A DNA stretch of 64,000 nucleotides, taken from assembly GCA_003818205.1 (NCBI GenBank), contig RPRQ01000017.1, positions 1-64,000 on the forward strand. Direction: 5' to 3'. The DNA is from Bacteroidales bacterium. Lineage in GTDB: Bacteria > Bacteroidota > Bacteroidia > Bacteroidales > Tenuifilaceae. The notes under the pieces are model-generated. The model had not been told where the DNA came from and ran no database searches. It saw nothing but the letters and a program-made list of their open reading frames with translations. The translations under genes and the position numbers were made by a program. This document shows positions 17,619 through 26,304 of the stretch, piece by piece. The stretch's first letter is position 1. Each line of letters starts with the position of its first letter.

Positions 17619-19814
17619 TTACCTAACAAACAGTAATTCGCGATACTTTGGCAATGGCCACATCTCGTCATCAACTATCAGCTCCAGCTTATCGATATGA
17701 TCCCTGATCTCTTCGAGGAATGGTTTAACCCTTTTTGAGTATTCCTGTGCTCGTTTGGGGAACTCATCAATTAGGTTCAGCTCTTTTCGTGTTTCGTCCA
17801 TAACCCTTACCAGCTCGCGAACGGCCTCGATATGCTCCGATAGCTTTTTCAACGTTTCTATCTGATTCTCGGCCATTGAGAGAAATTCCTTTTTATCGGG
17901 GAACAGCTCTTTCAGCCCTCTAACATTTGTAATGATCACATTCTGATAAGCAATGGCAGTGGGGATGATATGATTTATGGCTAAATCGCCAAGAATACGT
18001 GCCTCGATCTGTACTTTTTTTACAAAAATCTCATTCCGAATATCGAACCGTGCTTCAAGCTCACGCTCAGATAGCACCTTATTTTCATCCATTAATTTAA
18101 TGGATGAAGGGTAAAGGAACGTTTTAAATGCCTCGGTTGCATCGGGGAAGTTGGACAAACCACGTTCCCCTGCTTCCTCAATCCATTCTTGGCTATACCC
18201 ATTCCCCTCAAATCGTATCTTCTTTGAATCAATAATAGCCTTTCGAAGGCATTGGAAAATGGCCTCATCCTTCTTCACCCCCTTCTCAATCAGCTTGTCC
18301 ACATCAACCTTGAACTTGTTGAGCTGATCGGCTACAGCCGTGTTGAGAACGATTAACGGAGATGCACAATTTGCAGATGAACCCACCGCTCTAAACTCAA
18401 ATCGATTTCCAGTAAAAGCAAAAGGTGATGTACGATTACGATCTGTATTATCGAGTAATATTTCAGGGATTTTTCCAATAATGTCAAGCTTTAGCTCAGT
18501 TTTTTCATCGGGGGTCATTTTACGGTCAGAAATTCGTTGCTCCAAATCATCGAGAACGCTATTAAGCGTTTTCCCAATGAATACCGACATAATAGCAGGT
18601 GGTGCTTCGTGCGCTCCTAACCTATGGGTGTTCGGCTCGCTCGCAATGCTTCCAAGTAGTAATGCAGAATAATCATGAACCGCCTTTATTGTATTCACTA
18701 AAAAGGTTAAGAATTGCAGGTTGTTTTTTGGTGTACCTCCGGGTGATAATAGGTTTACTCCCGAATCGGTCATCATCGACCAGTTGTTATGCTTACCCGA
18801 ACCGTTTATCCCCTTAAACGGTTTTTCGTGGTATAACACCCTGAATTTATGTCTGCGGGCAATCCTCTCCATCAACGACATGATCAGCTGATTGTGGTCA
18901 ACCGCTAAGTTTGCCTCCTCGAAGATTGGCGCACACTCAAACTGATTGGGAGCAACCTCGTTATGCCTTGTTTTTACGGGTATTCCTAGCTTGTAAGCCT
19001 CCATCTCAAAATTTCGCATAAATGCAGAAACCCTCTCGGGGATTGAGCCAAAGTAATGATCCTCCAATTGCTGATCTTTTGCAGCGGCATGTCCCATCAA
19101 TGTACGTCCGCTTAGAGCAAGGTCGGGACGAGCATTGAAAAGCGATTCATCGACCAAGAAATACTCCTGCTCCCACCCAAGGGTTGCAAATACTTTATTT
19201 ACGTCCTTATCGAAATAGGATAATACAGAAACCGCTGCTTTATCGAGCGCATTCAATGATTTTAGGTGCGGGGTTTTAAAGTCCAAAGCTTCCCCGGTAT
19301 ATGAAACAAATATTGTAGGAATACAAAGCGTGTGCTCAAGAAGAAAAGCGGGAGAAGTTGGATCCCATGCAGAATAACCACGGGCTTCGAATGTGTTTCG
19401 GATTCCTCCACTCGGAAAGCTCGAAGCATCGGGCTCTTGCTGAACCAGAAAATCACCGCTAAAACTTTCAATCGCCTCACCATTCTTATCGAGCGCAAAG
19501 AATGCATCGTGCTTCTCAGCAGTAGCTCCATTCAATGGGTGAAACCAGTGAGAATAATGGGTTGCTCCTTTCTCAATCGCCCACGCTTTCATCCCAGCAG
19601 CAACCTGTCCTGCAATCTTTCGATCTATCCTCCGCCCCTCATCCATAGCGCTAACTACGCTATCGTAGGCTTCGCGCGATAGGTATCGTTTCATCTTTTG
19701 TCTATCGAAAACGTTAACTCCAAACACTTCCGATATTCGATTTGAAGTAGCCTCGAACTGAACTGGAATTCGATTTACCGCTTCTTCAATTGCCTTAAAT
19801 CTTAAATGTGCCAT
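17619..19814 (-). CDS. glnN: Glutamine synthetase, type III
   Basis: ATP-dependent condensation of glutamate and ammonia to glutamine, in the cytoplasm. The 731-residue length and sequence are those of GSIII, the large form typical of Bacteroidota and cyanobacteria. Visible family motifs are VKTRHNEVAPNQFECAPIFE (about residue 280), PFKGINGSGKHNNWSM (ATP and glutamate site) and TSPFAFTGNRFEFRAVGSS. The N-terminal extension LEHTLCIPTIFVSYTGEALD is also typical. It stands alone with its own likely promoter directly upstream. The call is secure. Confidence 0.96.
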   Translation of the reverse strand: MAHLRFKAIEEAVNRIPVQFEATSNRISEVFGVNVFDRQKMKRYLSREAYDSVVSAMDEGRRIDRKIAGQVAAGMKAWAIEKGATHYSHWFHPLNGATAEKHDAFFALDKNGEAIESFSGDFLVQQEPDASSFPSGGIRNTFEARGYSAWDPTSPAFLLEHTLCIPTIFVSYTGEALDFKTPHLKSLNALDKAAVSVLSYFDKDVNKVFATLGWEQEYFLVDESLFNARPDLALSGRTLMGHAAAKDQQLEDHYFGSIPERVSAFMRNFEMEAYKLGIPVKTRHNEVAPNQFECAPIFEEANLAVDHNQLIMSLMERIARRHKFRVLYHEKPFKGINGSGKHNNWSMMTDSGVNLLSPGGTPKNNLQFLTFLVNTIKAVHDYSALLLGSIASEPNTHRLGAHEAPPAIMSVFIGKTLNSVLDDLEQRISDRKMTPDEKTELKLDIIGKIPEILLDNTDRNRTSPFAFTGNRFEFRAVGSSANCASPLIVLNTAVADQLNKFKVDVDKLIEKGVKKDEAIFQCLRKAIIDSKKIRFEGNGYSQEWIEEAGERGLSNFPDATEAFKTFLYPSSIKLMDENKVLSERELEARFDIRNEIFVKKVQIEARILGDLAINHIIPTAIAYQNVIITNVRGLKELFPDKKEFLSMAENQIETLKKLSEHIEAVRELVRVMDETRKELNLIDEFPKRAQEYSKRVKPFLEEIRDHIDKLELIVDDEMWPLPKYRELLFVR

Positions 19815-19830
19815 AATTTAAAAGTTTTGA

Positions 19831-19862
19831 CAAAAATATGTTATTTTTATCTATACCCCAAT
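19831..19862 (-). promoter_or_regulatory. Likely promoter of the glutamine synthetase gene
   Basis: On the minus strand, an ATTG near 19859-19862 and TATTTTTG at 19831-19838 are separated by 20 bases, close to the Bacteroidota TTTG-N19-20-TAnnTTTG pattern. The implied start is only about 10 bases before the ATG, so the leader would be very short. Confidence 0.35.
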
Positions 19863-19995
19863 TTTTAATGGGGGTAATTTAATGATTTTTTACTTTTTTA
19901 TTATTTTTTTACATTTAACAAGGGGGCATGTATTCATATTTTATATTTTTTATCCTTTTTAAGTAAAATAAATGCATTTATCAAAGTATTCATAA

Positions 19996-20095
19996 TAGAA
20001 CGCTGAATACACGGATTTTCAAACGCTGATAATCACAGATAAAAAGCAGCGTTAATCAGCGATGGTTTCCATCCGTTAAATCTGCATTCCATCTT
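19996..20095. repeat. Intergenic hairpin-forming repeat
   Basis: An imperfect palindrome of the acacggattt / atccgttaaat and aacgctgataatcacag / cagcgttaatcagcg type. It lies between the divergent glnN and gpmI genes. It resembles generic interspersed bacterial repeats and holds no gene. Confidence 0.5.
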
Positions 20096-20155
20096 TTTAA
20101 TGCTATTTCTTAATTCTTTTGATTTTCAAAATTCATATTCAACCCGAAAAAAGGA

Positions 20156-20163
20156 TAACTTTG
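20156..20163 (+). promoter_or_regulatory. -7 box upstream of gpmI
   Basis: TAACTTTG matches the Bacteroidota -7 consensus and lies 76 bases before the gpmI start. No strong -33 TTTG is present at the expected distance. Confidence 0.4.
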
Positions 20164-20238
20164 CCTGTTTTTTTATAACAAGAGACAAACTTTTACTAAC
20201 TCTTTTTGTTTACATAATACACTTTTTATCAAATATTT

Positions 20239-21765
20239 ATGGACAATAAATCTAAAGTCTTGTTGATGATCCTCGATGGATGGGGAATTGGAAATAAGCA
20301 GAAATCGGATGTGATATTCAATGCAAATCCAGAATATATTAACTCGCTAACCAAGAATTATCCAAACGCTCAACTTCTTACAAGTGGTGAAAACGTTGGA
20401 CTTCCTGATGGTCAAATGGGTAACTCCGAGGTTGGCCACTTAAATATTGGCGCAGGCAGAGTTGTTTATCAGGATTTGGTGATGATCAACAAGGAGATTA
20501 AGGAGAATAAGATTAGCAGTAATCCTGTTCTTGTAAATGCTTTCAAATATGCTCAGCAAAAAGGTGCTGCGGTTCACTTCCTTGGATTAGTATCCGATGG
20601 AGGAGTCCATTCACTTGACAAACATCTTTATAAACTTTGCGATATTACCAAGGAGTATAATCTTAAGAAAGTATTTATCCATGCATTCACCGATGGTCGC
20701 GACACTGACCCCGAAAGCGGATTAGGTTTTATCAAGAATCTAGAAGAACATCTTAAAACCAGCAACGGTGAAATTGCAACGCTAGTGGGCAGATACTATG
20801 CCATGGACAGGGATAAACGTTGGGAGCGAATTAAAATCGCTTACGATATGCTACTTTCAGGTGTTGGAAAACCAACCACAAGCATTGTCAAGGCAATTGA
20901 GGAGTCGTACAAGGAGGGAGTAACCGATGAGTTTATCAAACCTACGGTTAAAGTTGATGAAAAGGGAAATCCGATTGGCTCAATCAAAGAGGGCGATGTT
21001 GTTATCTGCTTCAATTACAGAACCGATCGTTTAAGAGAGATGACCGTTGTCCTTACACAAAAGGATATGCCCGAGCATGGCATGAAAACTTTACCCCTAC
21101 ATTATGTTACCCTTACATGCTACGATGAGTCATTCAAGGGAGTTCATATGATTTACGAAAAGGATAACCTACTCAACACCATTGGCGAAGTGGTTTCAAA
21201 AGCAGGTCTCAATCAGCTAAGAATTGCAGAAACAGAGAAATATGCGCATGTTACCTTCTTCTTTTCTGGTGGGCGTGAGGAGGTCTTCCCCAATGAAAAA
21301 AGAATTCTTATTCAATCACCAAAGGTTGCAACCTATGACTTGCAGCCCGAGATGAGCGCATTTGAGGTTAAGGATGCCATTGTTGAAGAGCTAAAAAATA
21401 AAACACATGATTTTATCTGCCTAAACTTCGCAAATGGCGACATGGTTGGACACACAGGTATTTACGAAGCCATCACCAAAGCCATTAAAGCCGTTGACAG
21501 TTGCGTACACGATGTGGTTGAAACCGCAAAGGCGAATGGCTACACTGTAATTATTATCGCTGACCATGGAAATGCGGATTTTGCTGTAAACCCCGATGGC
21601 TCCCCCAATACTGCACATTCATTAAACCCAGTACCAATTATTTTAGTCTCCAGTAAATACAAAAAGGTGGAAAGTGGAATTCTTGCCGATGTTGCCCCTA
21701 CAATACTGTCGATAATGGGATTACCAATCCCTTCGGAGATGAGCGGCAAAGTACTTTGCAGTTAA
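20239..21765 (+). CDS. gpmI: 2,3-bisphosphoglycerate-independent phosphoglycerate mutase
   Basis: Interconverts 3- and 2-phosphoglycerate in glycolysis and gluconeogenesis, using two Mn2+ ions. The 508-residue protein has the alkaline-phosphatase-like metal site: Asp13 in ILDGWGIG, the phospho-accepting Ser63 in [12 protein letters not shown], substrate-binding [11 protein letters not shown] and [12 protein letters not shown], and the C-terminal metal ligands in [20 protein letters not shown] and TAHS. The length is standard. A DUF3109 gene follows by 15 bases and is probably co-transcribed. The call is secure. Confidence 0.97.
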   Translation: MDNKSKVLLMILDGWGIGNKQKSDVIFNANPEYINSLTKNYPNAQLLTSGENVGLPDGQMGNSEVGHLNIGAGRVVYQDLVMINKEIKENKISSNPVLVNAFKYAQQKGAAVHFLGLVSDGGVHSLDKHLYKLCDITKEYNLKKVFIHAFTDGRDTDPESGLGFIKNLEEHLKTSNGEIATLVGRYYAMDRDKRWERIKIAYDMLLSGVGKPTTSIVKAIEESYKEGVTDEFIKPTVKVDEKGNPIGSIKEGDVVICFNYRTDRLREMTVVLTQKDMPEHGMKTLPLHYVTLTCYDESFKGVHMIYEKDNLLNTIGEVVSKAGLNQLRIAETEKYAHVTFFFSGGREEVFPNEKRILIQSPKVATYDLQPEMSAFEVKDAIVEELKNKTHDFICLNFANGDMVGHTGIYEAITKAIKAVDSCVHDVVETAKANGYTVIIIADHGNADFAVNPDGSPNTAHSLNPVPIILVSSKYKKVESGILADVAPTILSIMGLPIPSEMSGKVLCS

Positions 21766-21780
21766 TTTTTAGCGAACAGC

Positions 21781-22359
21781 ATGATTCAAATTGACGATAA
21801 GATACTTAGCCTCGATATCCTCCAAAAGCATTTCTGCTGCGATTTGGCGAAATGCCATGGTTCCTGTTGCGTTCAAGGGCAATCGGGAGCACCGCTTACT
21901 CAGGACGAGGTGCTAATCCTTGAAGATATTATTAAAAAAATCACCCCCTTCTTAAAACCTGAGGGGATAAAATCAATCAAAGAGCAGGGGGTGGCCACAA
22001 TTGATGGCGATGGTGACGTAGTAACACCTTTAATAGATGGTAAGGAGTGCGCTTACTGTATTGAAGAGAACGGGGTCAGCCTATGCGCCATTGAAAAGGC
22101 ATGGCTGAATAAAAAGATTGATTTTAGAAAACCAATATCCTGCCATCTCTACCCCATCAGAGTAAAGAGTTACACCTCTTTTATTGGCTTAAATTACGAC
22201 CAATGGGATGTATGCGAACCTGCTCGAAAACTAGGGATAAAGCAGAATATTCCTGTTTATAAATGCTTAAAGGACGCCATTACTCGTGCCTACGGAAAGG
22301 AATTCTACCAACAAATTGAGGATGCAGCAAGACTTTTGGAAAATGAGGGTGATGAATGA
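21781..22359 (+). CDS. DUF3109 family cysteine-rich protein
   Basis: A 192-residue cytoplasmic protein with at least ten Cys residues, arranged as FCCDLAKCHGSCCVQG at the N-terminus, ECAYC and LCAIE in the middle, and ISCHLYPI and DVCEPA later. This pattern matches DUF3109, a Bacteroidota family related to YkgJ-type (CxxxCxxCC) proteins thought to bind zinc or an iron-sulfur cluster. The function is not established. It follows gpmI by 15 bases on the same strand. Confidence 0.85.
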   Translation: MIQIDDKILSLDILQKHFCCDLAKCHGSCCVQGQSGAPLTQDEVLILEDIIKKITPFLKPEGIKSIKEQGVATIDGDGDVVTPLIDGKECAYCIEENGVSLCAIEKAWLNKKIDFRKPISCHLYPIRVKSYTSFIGLNYDQWDVCEPARKLGIKQNIPVYKCLKDAITRAYGKEFYQQIEDAARLLENEGDE

Positions 22360-22379
22360 GAAAGGGAGAATGGGAGAAC

Positions 22380-22455
22380 CGAATAATGGAATTATTTATT
22401 ACTAAACCGTTGAAACATCCCATTATTCAATCTTTCAATTATTCCAACATCAAAT
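22380..22455. repeat. Intergenic inverted repeat, degenerate
   Basis: Arms of the gaataatgg / cccattattc kind with further caattattcca downstream. This resembles the outer arms of the composite repeats at 5.3 and 11.8 kb, but without the GC-rich inner palindrome. Confidence 0.4.
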
Positions 22456-22483
22456 GAATAATAAATTCTAAAACCATACAAGC

Positions 22484-23857
22484 ATGGATAACATTAAAAA
22501 GTACATCGATGAAAACAAGGGCAGGTTCCTTGAAGAGCTATTCGGGTTGATTCGCATCCCCTCAATCAGCTCGCTAAGCGAAAACAAACCTGATATGATT
22601 AGGGCTGCAGAGTATTGGAAAAAAACCATACTCGATGCGGGTGCTGATAAAGCCGAAGTAATGCCAACCGAAGGTAATCCCATTGTTTATGGTGAAAAGA
22701 TTATCGAACCAAAACTTCCTACGGTTCTCGTTTACGCCCATTACGATGTAATGCCCGTTGACCCCATCGATCTATGGAAATCGAAACCCTTTGAACCAGA
22801 GGTTCGCGATGGTAGAATTTGGGCTCGTGGTGCAAACGACGATAAAGGACAATCATTCATCCATGCTAAGGCGTTTGAGCTGATGGTGAAAACCAATACC
22901 CTTCCTTGCAACGTTAAGTTTATGATTGAAGGGGAAGAGGAGATTGGCTCATCGAGTTTAACCAAATGGTGTGCCGTTCATAAGGATATGCTTAAAGCAG
23001 ATATTATCTTAGTATCCGACACATCTATGATTGATAAGGACACTCCATCTATTACAACTGGTCTTAGGGGATTAGCCTACATGGAGGTTGAGGTTACCGG
23101 GCCAAATCAGGATTTACATTCAGGCCTATTCGGTGGAGCAGTTGCAAATCCAATCAATATCCTAGCCAAGCTAATTGCATCGCTACACGATGAGAATAAC
23201 CATATTACTATTCCAGGGTTTTATGATGATGTGCAAGAGGTTGATGCAGCTGAGCGTGCTGAAATGGCAAAAGCCCCATTCGATCTGAATAAATACAAGA
23301 AAGCCCTTGATATTGATGAAGTTCATGGTGAAAAGGGATACACAACCATTGAACACACTGGCATTCGTCCGACCCTTGATGTGAATGGAATTTGGGGTGG
23401 ATACACCGCAGAGGGCTCAAAAACAGTTCTACCATCAAAGGCTTTTGCAAAAATATCGATGCGCTTGGTACCAAATCAGGATCATAAAAAGATAGCAAAG
23501 CTATTTCAGGATCATTTCAATGCCATCGCTCCGAAATACGTTAAGGTTAAAGTTAATGCACACCACGGTGGCCAGGGATATGTTGCTCCTACCAATACTA
23601 CAGGCTACAGGGCTGCAAGTCAAGCCTTACTTGAAGTGTTTGGCAAAAAGCCTATTCCATTCCGAAGCGGTGGCAGCATACCAATCATCAGCACATTCGA
23701 AAGCATATTGGGGATAAAATCAATCCTTTTAGGGTTTGGCCTCGAATCGGATGCGATCCATTCACCCAACGAAAATTTTTCGGTTGATCTATTCTATAAA
23801 GGGATAGAGGTTGTTCCCCGATTCTTTAAATATTTTGCTGAATACAACAAGAAGTAA
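22484..23857 (+). CDS. M20 family dipeptidase/metallopeptidase
   Basis: A 457-residue zinc peptidase of the M20 family (carnosinase/PepV-like branch). The first metal site is VYAHYDVMPVDP, followed by the bridging Asp in ARGANDDKGQ, the general-base Glu in IEGEEEIGSS, the ligand in ILVSDTSM and the final His in SDAIHSPNE. The inserted lid domain (about 200-370) contains the substrate-binding GLFGGAVANPI. It probably cleaves dipeptides in the cytoplasm, as there is no signal peptide. It is separated from the DUF3109 gene by a 124-base repeat region, so it is probably transcribed alone. Confidence 0.92.
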   Translation: MDNIKKYIDENKGRFLEELFGLIRIPSISSLSENKPDMIRAAEYWKKTILDAGADKAEVMPTEGNPIVYGEKIIEPKLPTVLVYAHYDVMPVDPIDLWKSKPFEPEVRDGRIWARGANDDKGQSFIHAKAFELMVKTNTLPCNVKFMIEGEEEIGSSSLTKWCAVHKDMLKADIILVSDTSMIDKDTPSITTGLRGLAYMEVEVTGPNQDLHSGLFGGAVANPINILAKLIASLHDENNHITIPGFYDDVQEVDAAERAEMAKAPFDLNKYKKALDIDEVHGEKGYTTIEHTGIRPTLDVNGIWGGYTAEGSKTVLPSKAFAKISMRLVPNQDHKKIAKLFQDHFNAIAPKYVKVKVNAHHGGQGYVAPTNTTGYRAASQALLEVFGKKPIPFRSGGSIPIISTFESILGIKSILLGFGLESDAIHSPNENFSVDLFYKGIEVVPRFFKYFAEYNKK

Positions 23858-23877
23858 AATCAAGAACGTCATAATTT

Positions 23878-24035
23878 AACCGCAACGCTTACCCTGAAGC
23901 TTACGCCGAAGCTTCAGCATAGGAGCACAGCGAAGGCGCAAAGTTCGCTGAGATAGCGCAAAGTCCGCAATGAAAAGAATAAAATAAAACTCATGCGATC
24001 TTTGCGTAAAGGCTTTGCGATCTTTGCGGTTAATT
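23878..24035. repeat. GCAAAG-type intergenic repeat
   Basis: A long imperfect inverted repeat: aaccgcaa...gcgcaaagttcgc...gcgcaaagtccgcaa on the left, and gcgatctttgcg / ctttgcgatctttgcggtt on the right. It also contains an inner palindrome (gaagcttacgccgaagcttc). No gene. Same class as the hairpin at 10.53 kb. Confidence 0.6.
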
Positions 24036-24125
24036 TTTCTCTTTAAGTACGCTCTTTTATTTGCGTTTTTTTTTAATAGATATCTCTGTTCTTCCTATAT
24101 TCGTATATTCTTTAAAAACAGAGCC

Positions 24126-24647
24126 ATGAAAGAGTCAACAAAAGTGCTTGTTTTGCTAATAGGCCTACCAATTCTAGCATTTCAGCTATCCTGCAATAAG
24201 GTTGCAGAAAAGAAACCTGCTAGCATTTCGGTACTACAGGAAAGAGCTAAAGTGAGCATTAACAATTGGGTTCGAAAGCATCCCGATGAGTTTATCAAGT
24301 ATAAGCCAATCGCTTTCGAAGCGTTTACTGCACGATACGAGAGAACCGAGATGACATCCTACCTATCCGATAAGGTGGAGGAAGAAATGGCTAAACCCAC
24401 CGTTAATCAGCACAAGGTCGATAGCCTTAAAAACCTGCTTGAGAAGAATAAGGGGATTTTAATGGGCTATACCATTCTCCATAAATACCAAACAAAAAAC
24501 ATTACAGGTGAGGTCGTTAAGCACGAAGATCTGGTTTTCCTCGATTCTACCTTTCATGTAGCCACTATTCTTAACCCCGATGCGTACGATATGATTATGG
24601 ATTTGAAGCTGATATTCAGACCCGATTCGCTGCATGAGCAGAAATAA
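24126..24647 (+). CDS. Small lipoprotein of unknown function
   Basis: A 173-residue predicted lipoprotein: signal peptide with lipobox FQLSC followed by NKVAEKKP. The mature part is helical and charged, with no recognised domain. The longest ORF starts at 24015 inside a repeat, but the ATG at 24126 gives a normal lipoprotein signal and is preferred. A strong terminator follows directly. No function can be given. Confidence 0.65.
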   Translation: MKESTKVLVLLIGLPILAFQLSCNKVAEKKPASISVLQERAKVSINNWVRKHPDEFIKYKPIAFEAFTARYERTEMTSYLSDKVEEEMAKPTVNQHKVDSLKNLLEKNKGILMGYTILHKYQTKNITGEVVKHEDLVFLDSTFHVATILNPDAYDMIMDLKLIFRPDSLHEQK

Positions 24648-24656
24648 CCACAAAAA

Positions 24657-24687
24657 AACCATCAGGCAGTTGCCTGATGGTTTTTTC
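24657..24687 (+). terminator. Rho-independent terminator
   Basis: A perfect stem (accatcaggca / tgcctgatggt) with a two-base loop, followed by six T. It lies 10 bases after the lipoprotein gene; an A-run on the left lets it also act for the minus-strand repressor gene. Confidence 0.85.
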
Positions 24688-24701
24688 ATTGATGAATGAA
24701 T

Positions 24702-25040
24702 TTATAAATCATCGATATTATCAACCATCTTTTTTAGAATATCTTTTATCTCACCTCTAATTATATTTCTATTTGAATAGATTGGTAGAGGTTCATTTAT
24801 ATTGTCGCTTAGGTATGAATTTTTCTTCATTTCTCCTTTTCCCAAGAGTAACCATTCAGCACGATACTGAGGGAAATGTTCTAATATTTTTATTAAAATA
24901 TCTGAACTAGGATAATACGTATTGTTGATCCATCCATTATAAGCTTGCTTTGATACCCCTAAAATTGAAACAAAATCATCTATTTTATAACGAGTATCCT
25001 TCTTGATTTTTTCAATCCTGTCTCCCAGCGTGTTATCCAT
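24702..25040 (-). CDS. XRE-family helix-turn-helix repressor
   Basis: 112 residues with an N-terminal helix-turn-helix (about 5-60; IDDFVSILGVSKQAYNGWINN) and the phrase ILEHFPQYRAEWLLLGKGEM, common in Bacteroidota phage-type repressors. The C-terminal 40 residues may mediate dimerization. It is divergent from a small Cro-like gene at 25187, and the 146-base gap between them holds inverted repeats that look like operators. This is the arrangement of a phage or element immunity switch, but no phage genes are adjacent. Confidence 0.75.
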   Translation of the reverse strand: MDNTLGDRIEKIKKDTRYKIDDFVSILGVSKQAYNGWINNTYYPSSDILIKILEHFPQYRAEWLLLGKGEMKKNSYLSDNINEPLPIYSNRNIIRGEIKDILKKMVDNIDDL

Positions 25041-25068
25041 GTTTTATCAATTAGAATAAAATATATTT

Positions 25069-25139
25069 GATTTTTAGTCAAATTAATTTTGTTTTTTAAA
25101 ACTATTTTACTTTATTTTGTTGTGATTAATTCGCAACAA
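25069..25139. promoter_or_regulatory. Candidate operators between divergent repressor and Cro-like genes
   Basis: Two inverted repeats: TTTGA...TCAAA at about 25068-25083, and a 23-bp near-perfect palindrome TTGTTGTGA-TTAAT-TCGCAACAA at 25117-25139 (one mismatch in 9-bp arms). Their position between divergent DNA-binding genes fits operator sites. Confidence 0.5.
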
Positions 25140-25186
25140 ATATACAACTTAAATAAAACTAAGGAAATACTTAATTCAAGCGATTT

Positions 25187-25414
25187 ATGGAATTAAATCT
25201 TAATGAGATAAAAAAATACTTGGGTAGATACGACAGAAAGATGATAGCTAATAAGCTAAACAAAAGTGTATCAATGGTAAACTATGTACTACGAGGAGAA
25301 AAGAAAAATATTGAGATACTCGAAGAGTGTATCAGAGTTGCTGAGCTAAATATTAAAAAAACGAAAGAATTAATAAAAAGATCTAATGACCTATCAAAAT
25401 GGACTAATCCATAA
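25187..25414 (+). CDS. Small Cro-like DNA-binding protein
   Basis: 75 residues. The segment IKKYLGRYDRKMIANKLNKSVSMVNYVLRG reads as a compact helix-turn-helix, followed by a helical basic tail. It is transcribed divergently from the XRE repressor across a palindrome-rich gap, so a Cro-like or regulatory role is inferred. No close family is recognised. Confidence 0.5.
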   Translation: MELNLNEIKKYLGRYDRKMIANKLNKSVSMVNYVLRGEKKNIEILEECIRVAELNIKKTKELIKRSNDLSKWTNP

Positions 25415-25535
25415 AAATGCAGAATACTCTGTCAACGTAAAATGCCCCTCCTTACAACGGTAGAGTCTGCCATTTAAACGCCTATCCTAATGTAATTCAT
25501 TCACCTTCAATTGAATAGCTTTAATAAAACACTCT

Positions 25536-25787
25536 ATGAATTTCTATCGAACTTACAACCAAAGAAAATTTATTGCAACGGACTTTAAAATGAGCGTTGT
25601 AATAACAAAAAGTGAATCGGGAAGTAGCATCTCGGCTTTTATGATTCCTTACTACAGCAATGATGATGAAATGTATGAGCCTTCATCACCAATTGAGTTC
25701 TTCAATGAGTACGATAAAATAACCGCTTTTATAAATGCTATTGCCGAATCAAAAAGGAATGGACAAAGGCCTGTACAAAACTGCTAG
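25536..25787 (+). CDS. Hypothetical 83-aa protein
   Basis: 83 residues, mixed alpha/beta, with no signal peptide or recognised motif. It has a coding-like composition (balanced acidic and aromatic residues, IEFFNEYDKITAFINAI near the C-terminus). It lies 121 bases after the Cro-like gene and may belong to the same small remnant. Function unknown. Confidence 0.45.
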   Translation: MNFYRTYNQRKFIATDFKMSVVITKSESGSSISAFMIPYYSNDDEMYEPSSPIEFFNEYDKITAFINAIAESKRNGQRPVQNC

Positions 25788-25954
25788 CAGAATATTCAAC
25801 ATTATTATAGATTAAGAACCAGTTGTTGTCTATTCCGTTTACACGATACAAATTTTGAGCAAGGGTTAAACGAATAACTCCGCTCCTACCTTACCGGCAA
25901 GAAAGGTTTAAGGCAGAAGCAAAGAGAAGGGCTCCTCATACCTCTTCCCCAACT

Positions 25955-25997
25955 AAAAAATCAAAAAAATAAGCCCCCCTTAAATAAGGGGAGCTTA
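25955..25997 (-). terminator. Terminator of the tRNA-Phe transcript
   Basis: On the minus strand, directly after the tRNA 3' end, a hairpin (AAGCTCCCC / GGGG(G)GCTT with a TTATTTAA loop) is followed by a T-rich run. Confidence 0.7.
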
Positions 25998-26000
25998 CTG

Positions 26001-26073
26001 TGGTGCCACCAGGAATCGAACCGGGGACACAAGGATTTTCAGTCCTTTGCTCTACCAACTGAGCTATGGCACC
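26001..26073 (-). tRNA. tRNA-Phe (anticodon GAA)
   Basis: A 73-nt cloverleaf on the minus strand: acceptor GGTGCCA / TGGCACC perfectly paired, D stem GCTC / GAGC, anticodon stem-loop AAGGA-CTGAAAA-TCCTT with anticodon GAA, variable loop GTGTC, and T arm with TTCGATT. The T stem has one C-T mismatch at its third pair. Discriminator A; CCA is not encoded. A terminator follows. Confidence 0.95.
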
Positions 26074-26253
26074 ATTGATAAATGCGGTGCAAATATATAC
26101 GTTTTTTATTTATCCCAAAAACTTTACAGCTTGCTAAGCCCATTTTTTTCAAAGTTATTTATTTATTTTCTAGCTATCAGATGTTTATCATCAAGAAATT
26201 ATCAACAATAATTTCAAAACAAACTACTTTAGGGCATCAATTATTTAAAAACC

Positions 26254-26285
26254 TTTGTTCATTATCATCTTTTAGAGTAGGTTTG
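26254..26285 (+). promoter_or_regulatory. Consensus Bacteroidota promoter for the M16 protease operon
   Basis: TTTG at 26254-26257, an exact 20-base spacer, and TAGGTTTG at 26278-26285: a full match to -33 TTTG / -7 TAnnTTTG. The implied start leaves a leader of about 12-14 bases before the ATG at 26305. Confidence 0.65.
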
Positions 26286-26304
26286 CGCACAAATCTAATA
26301 TAGA

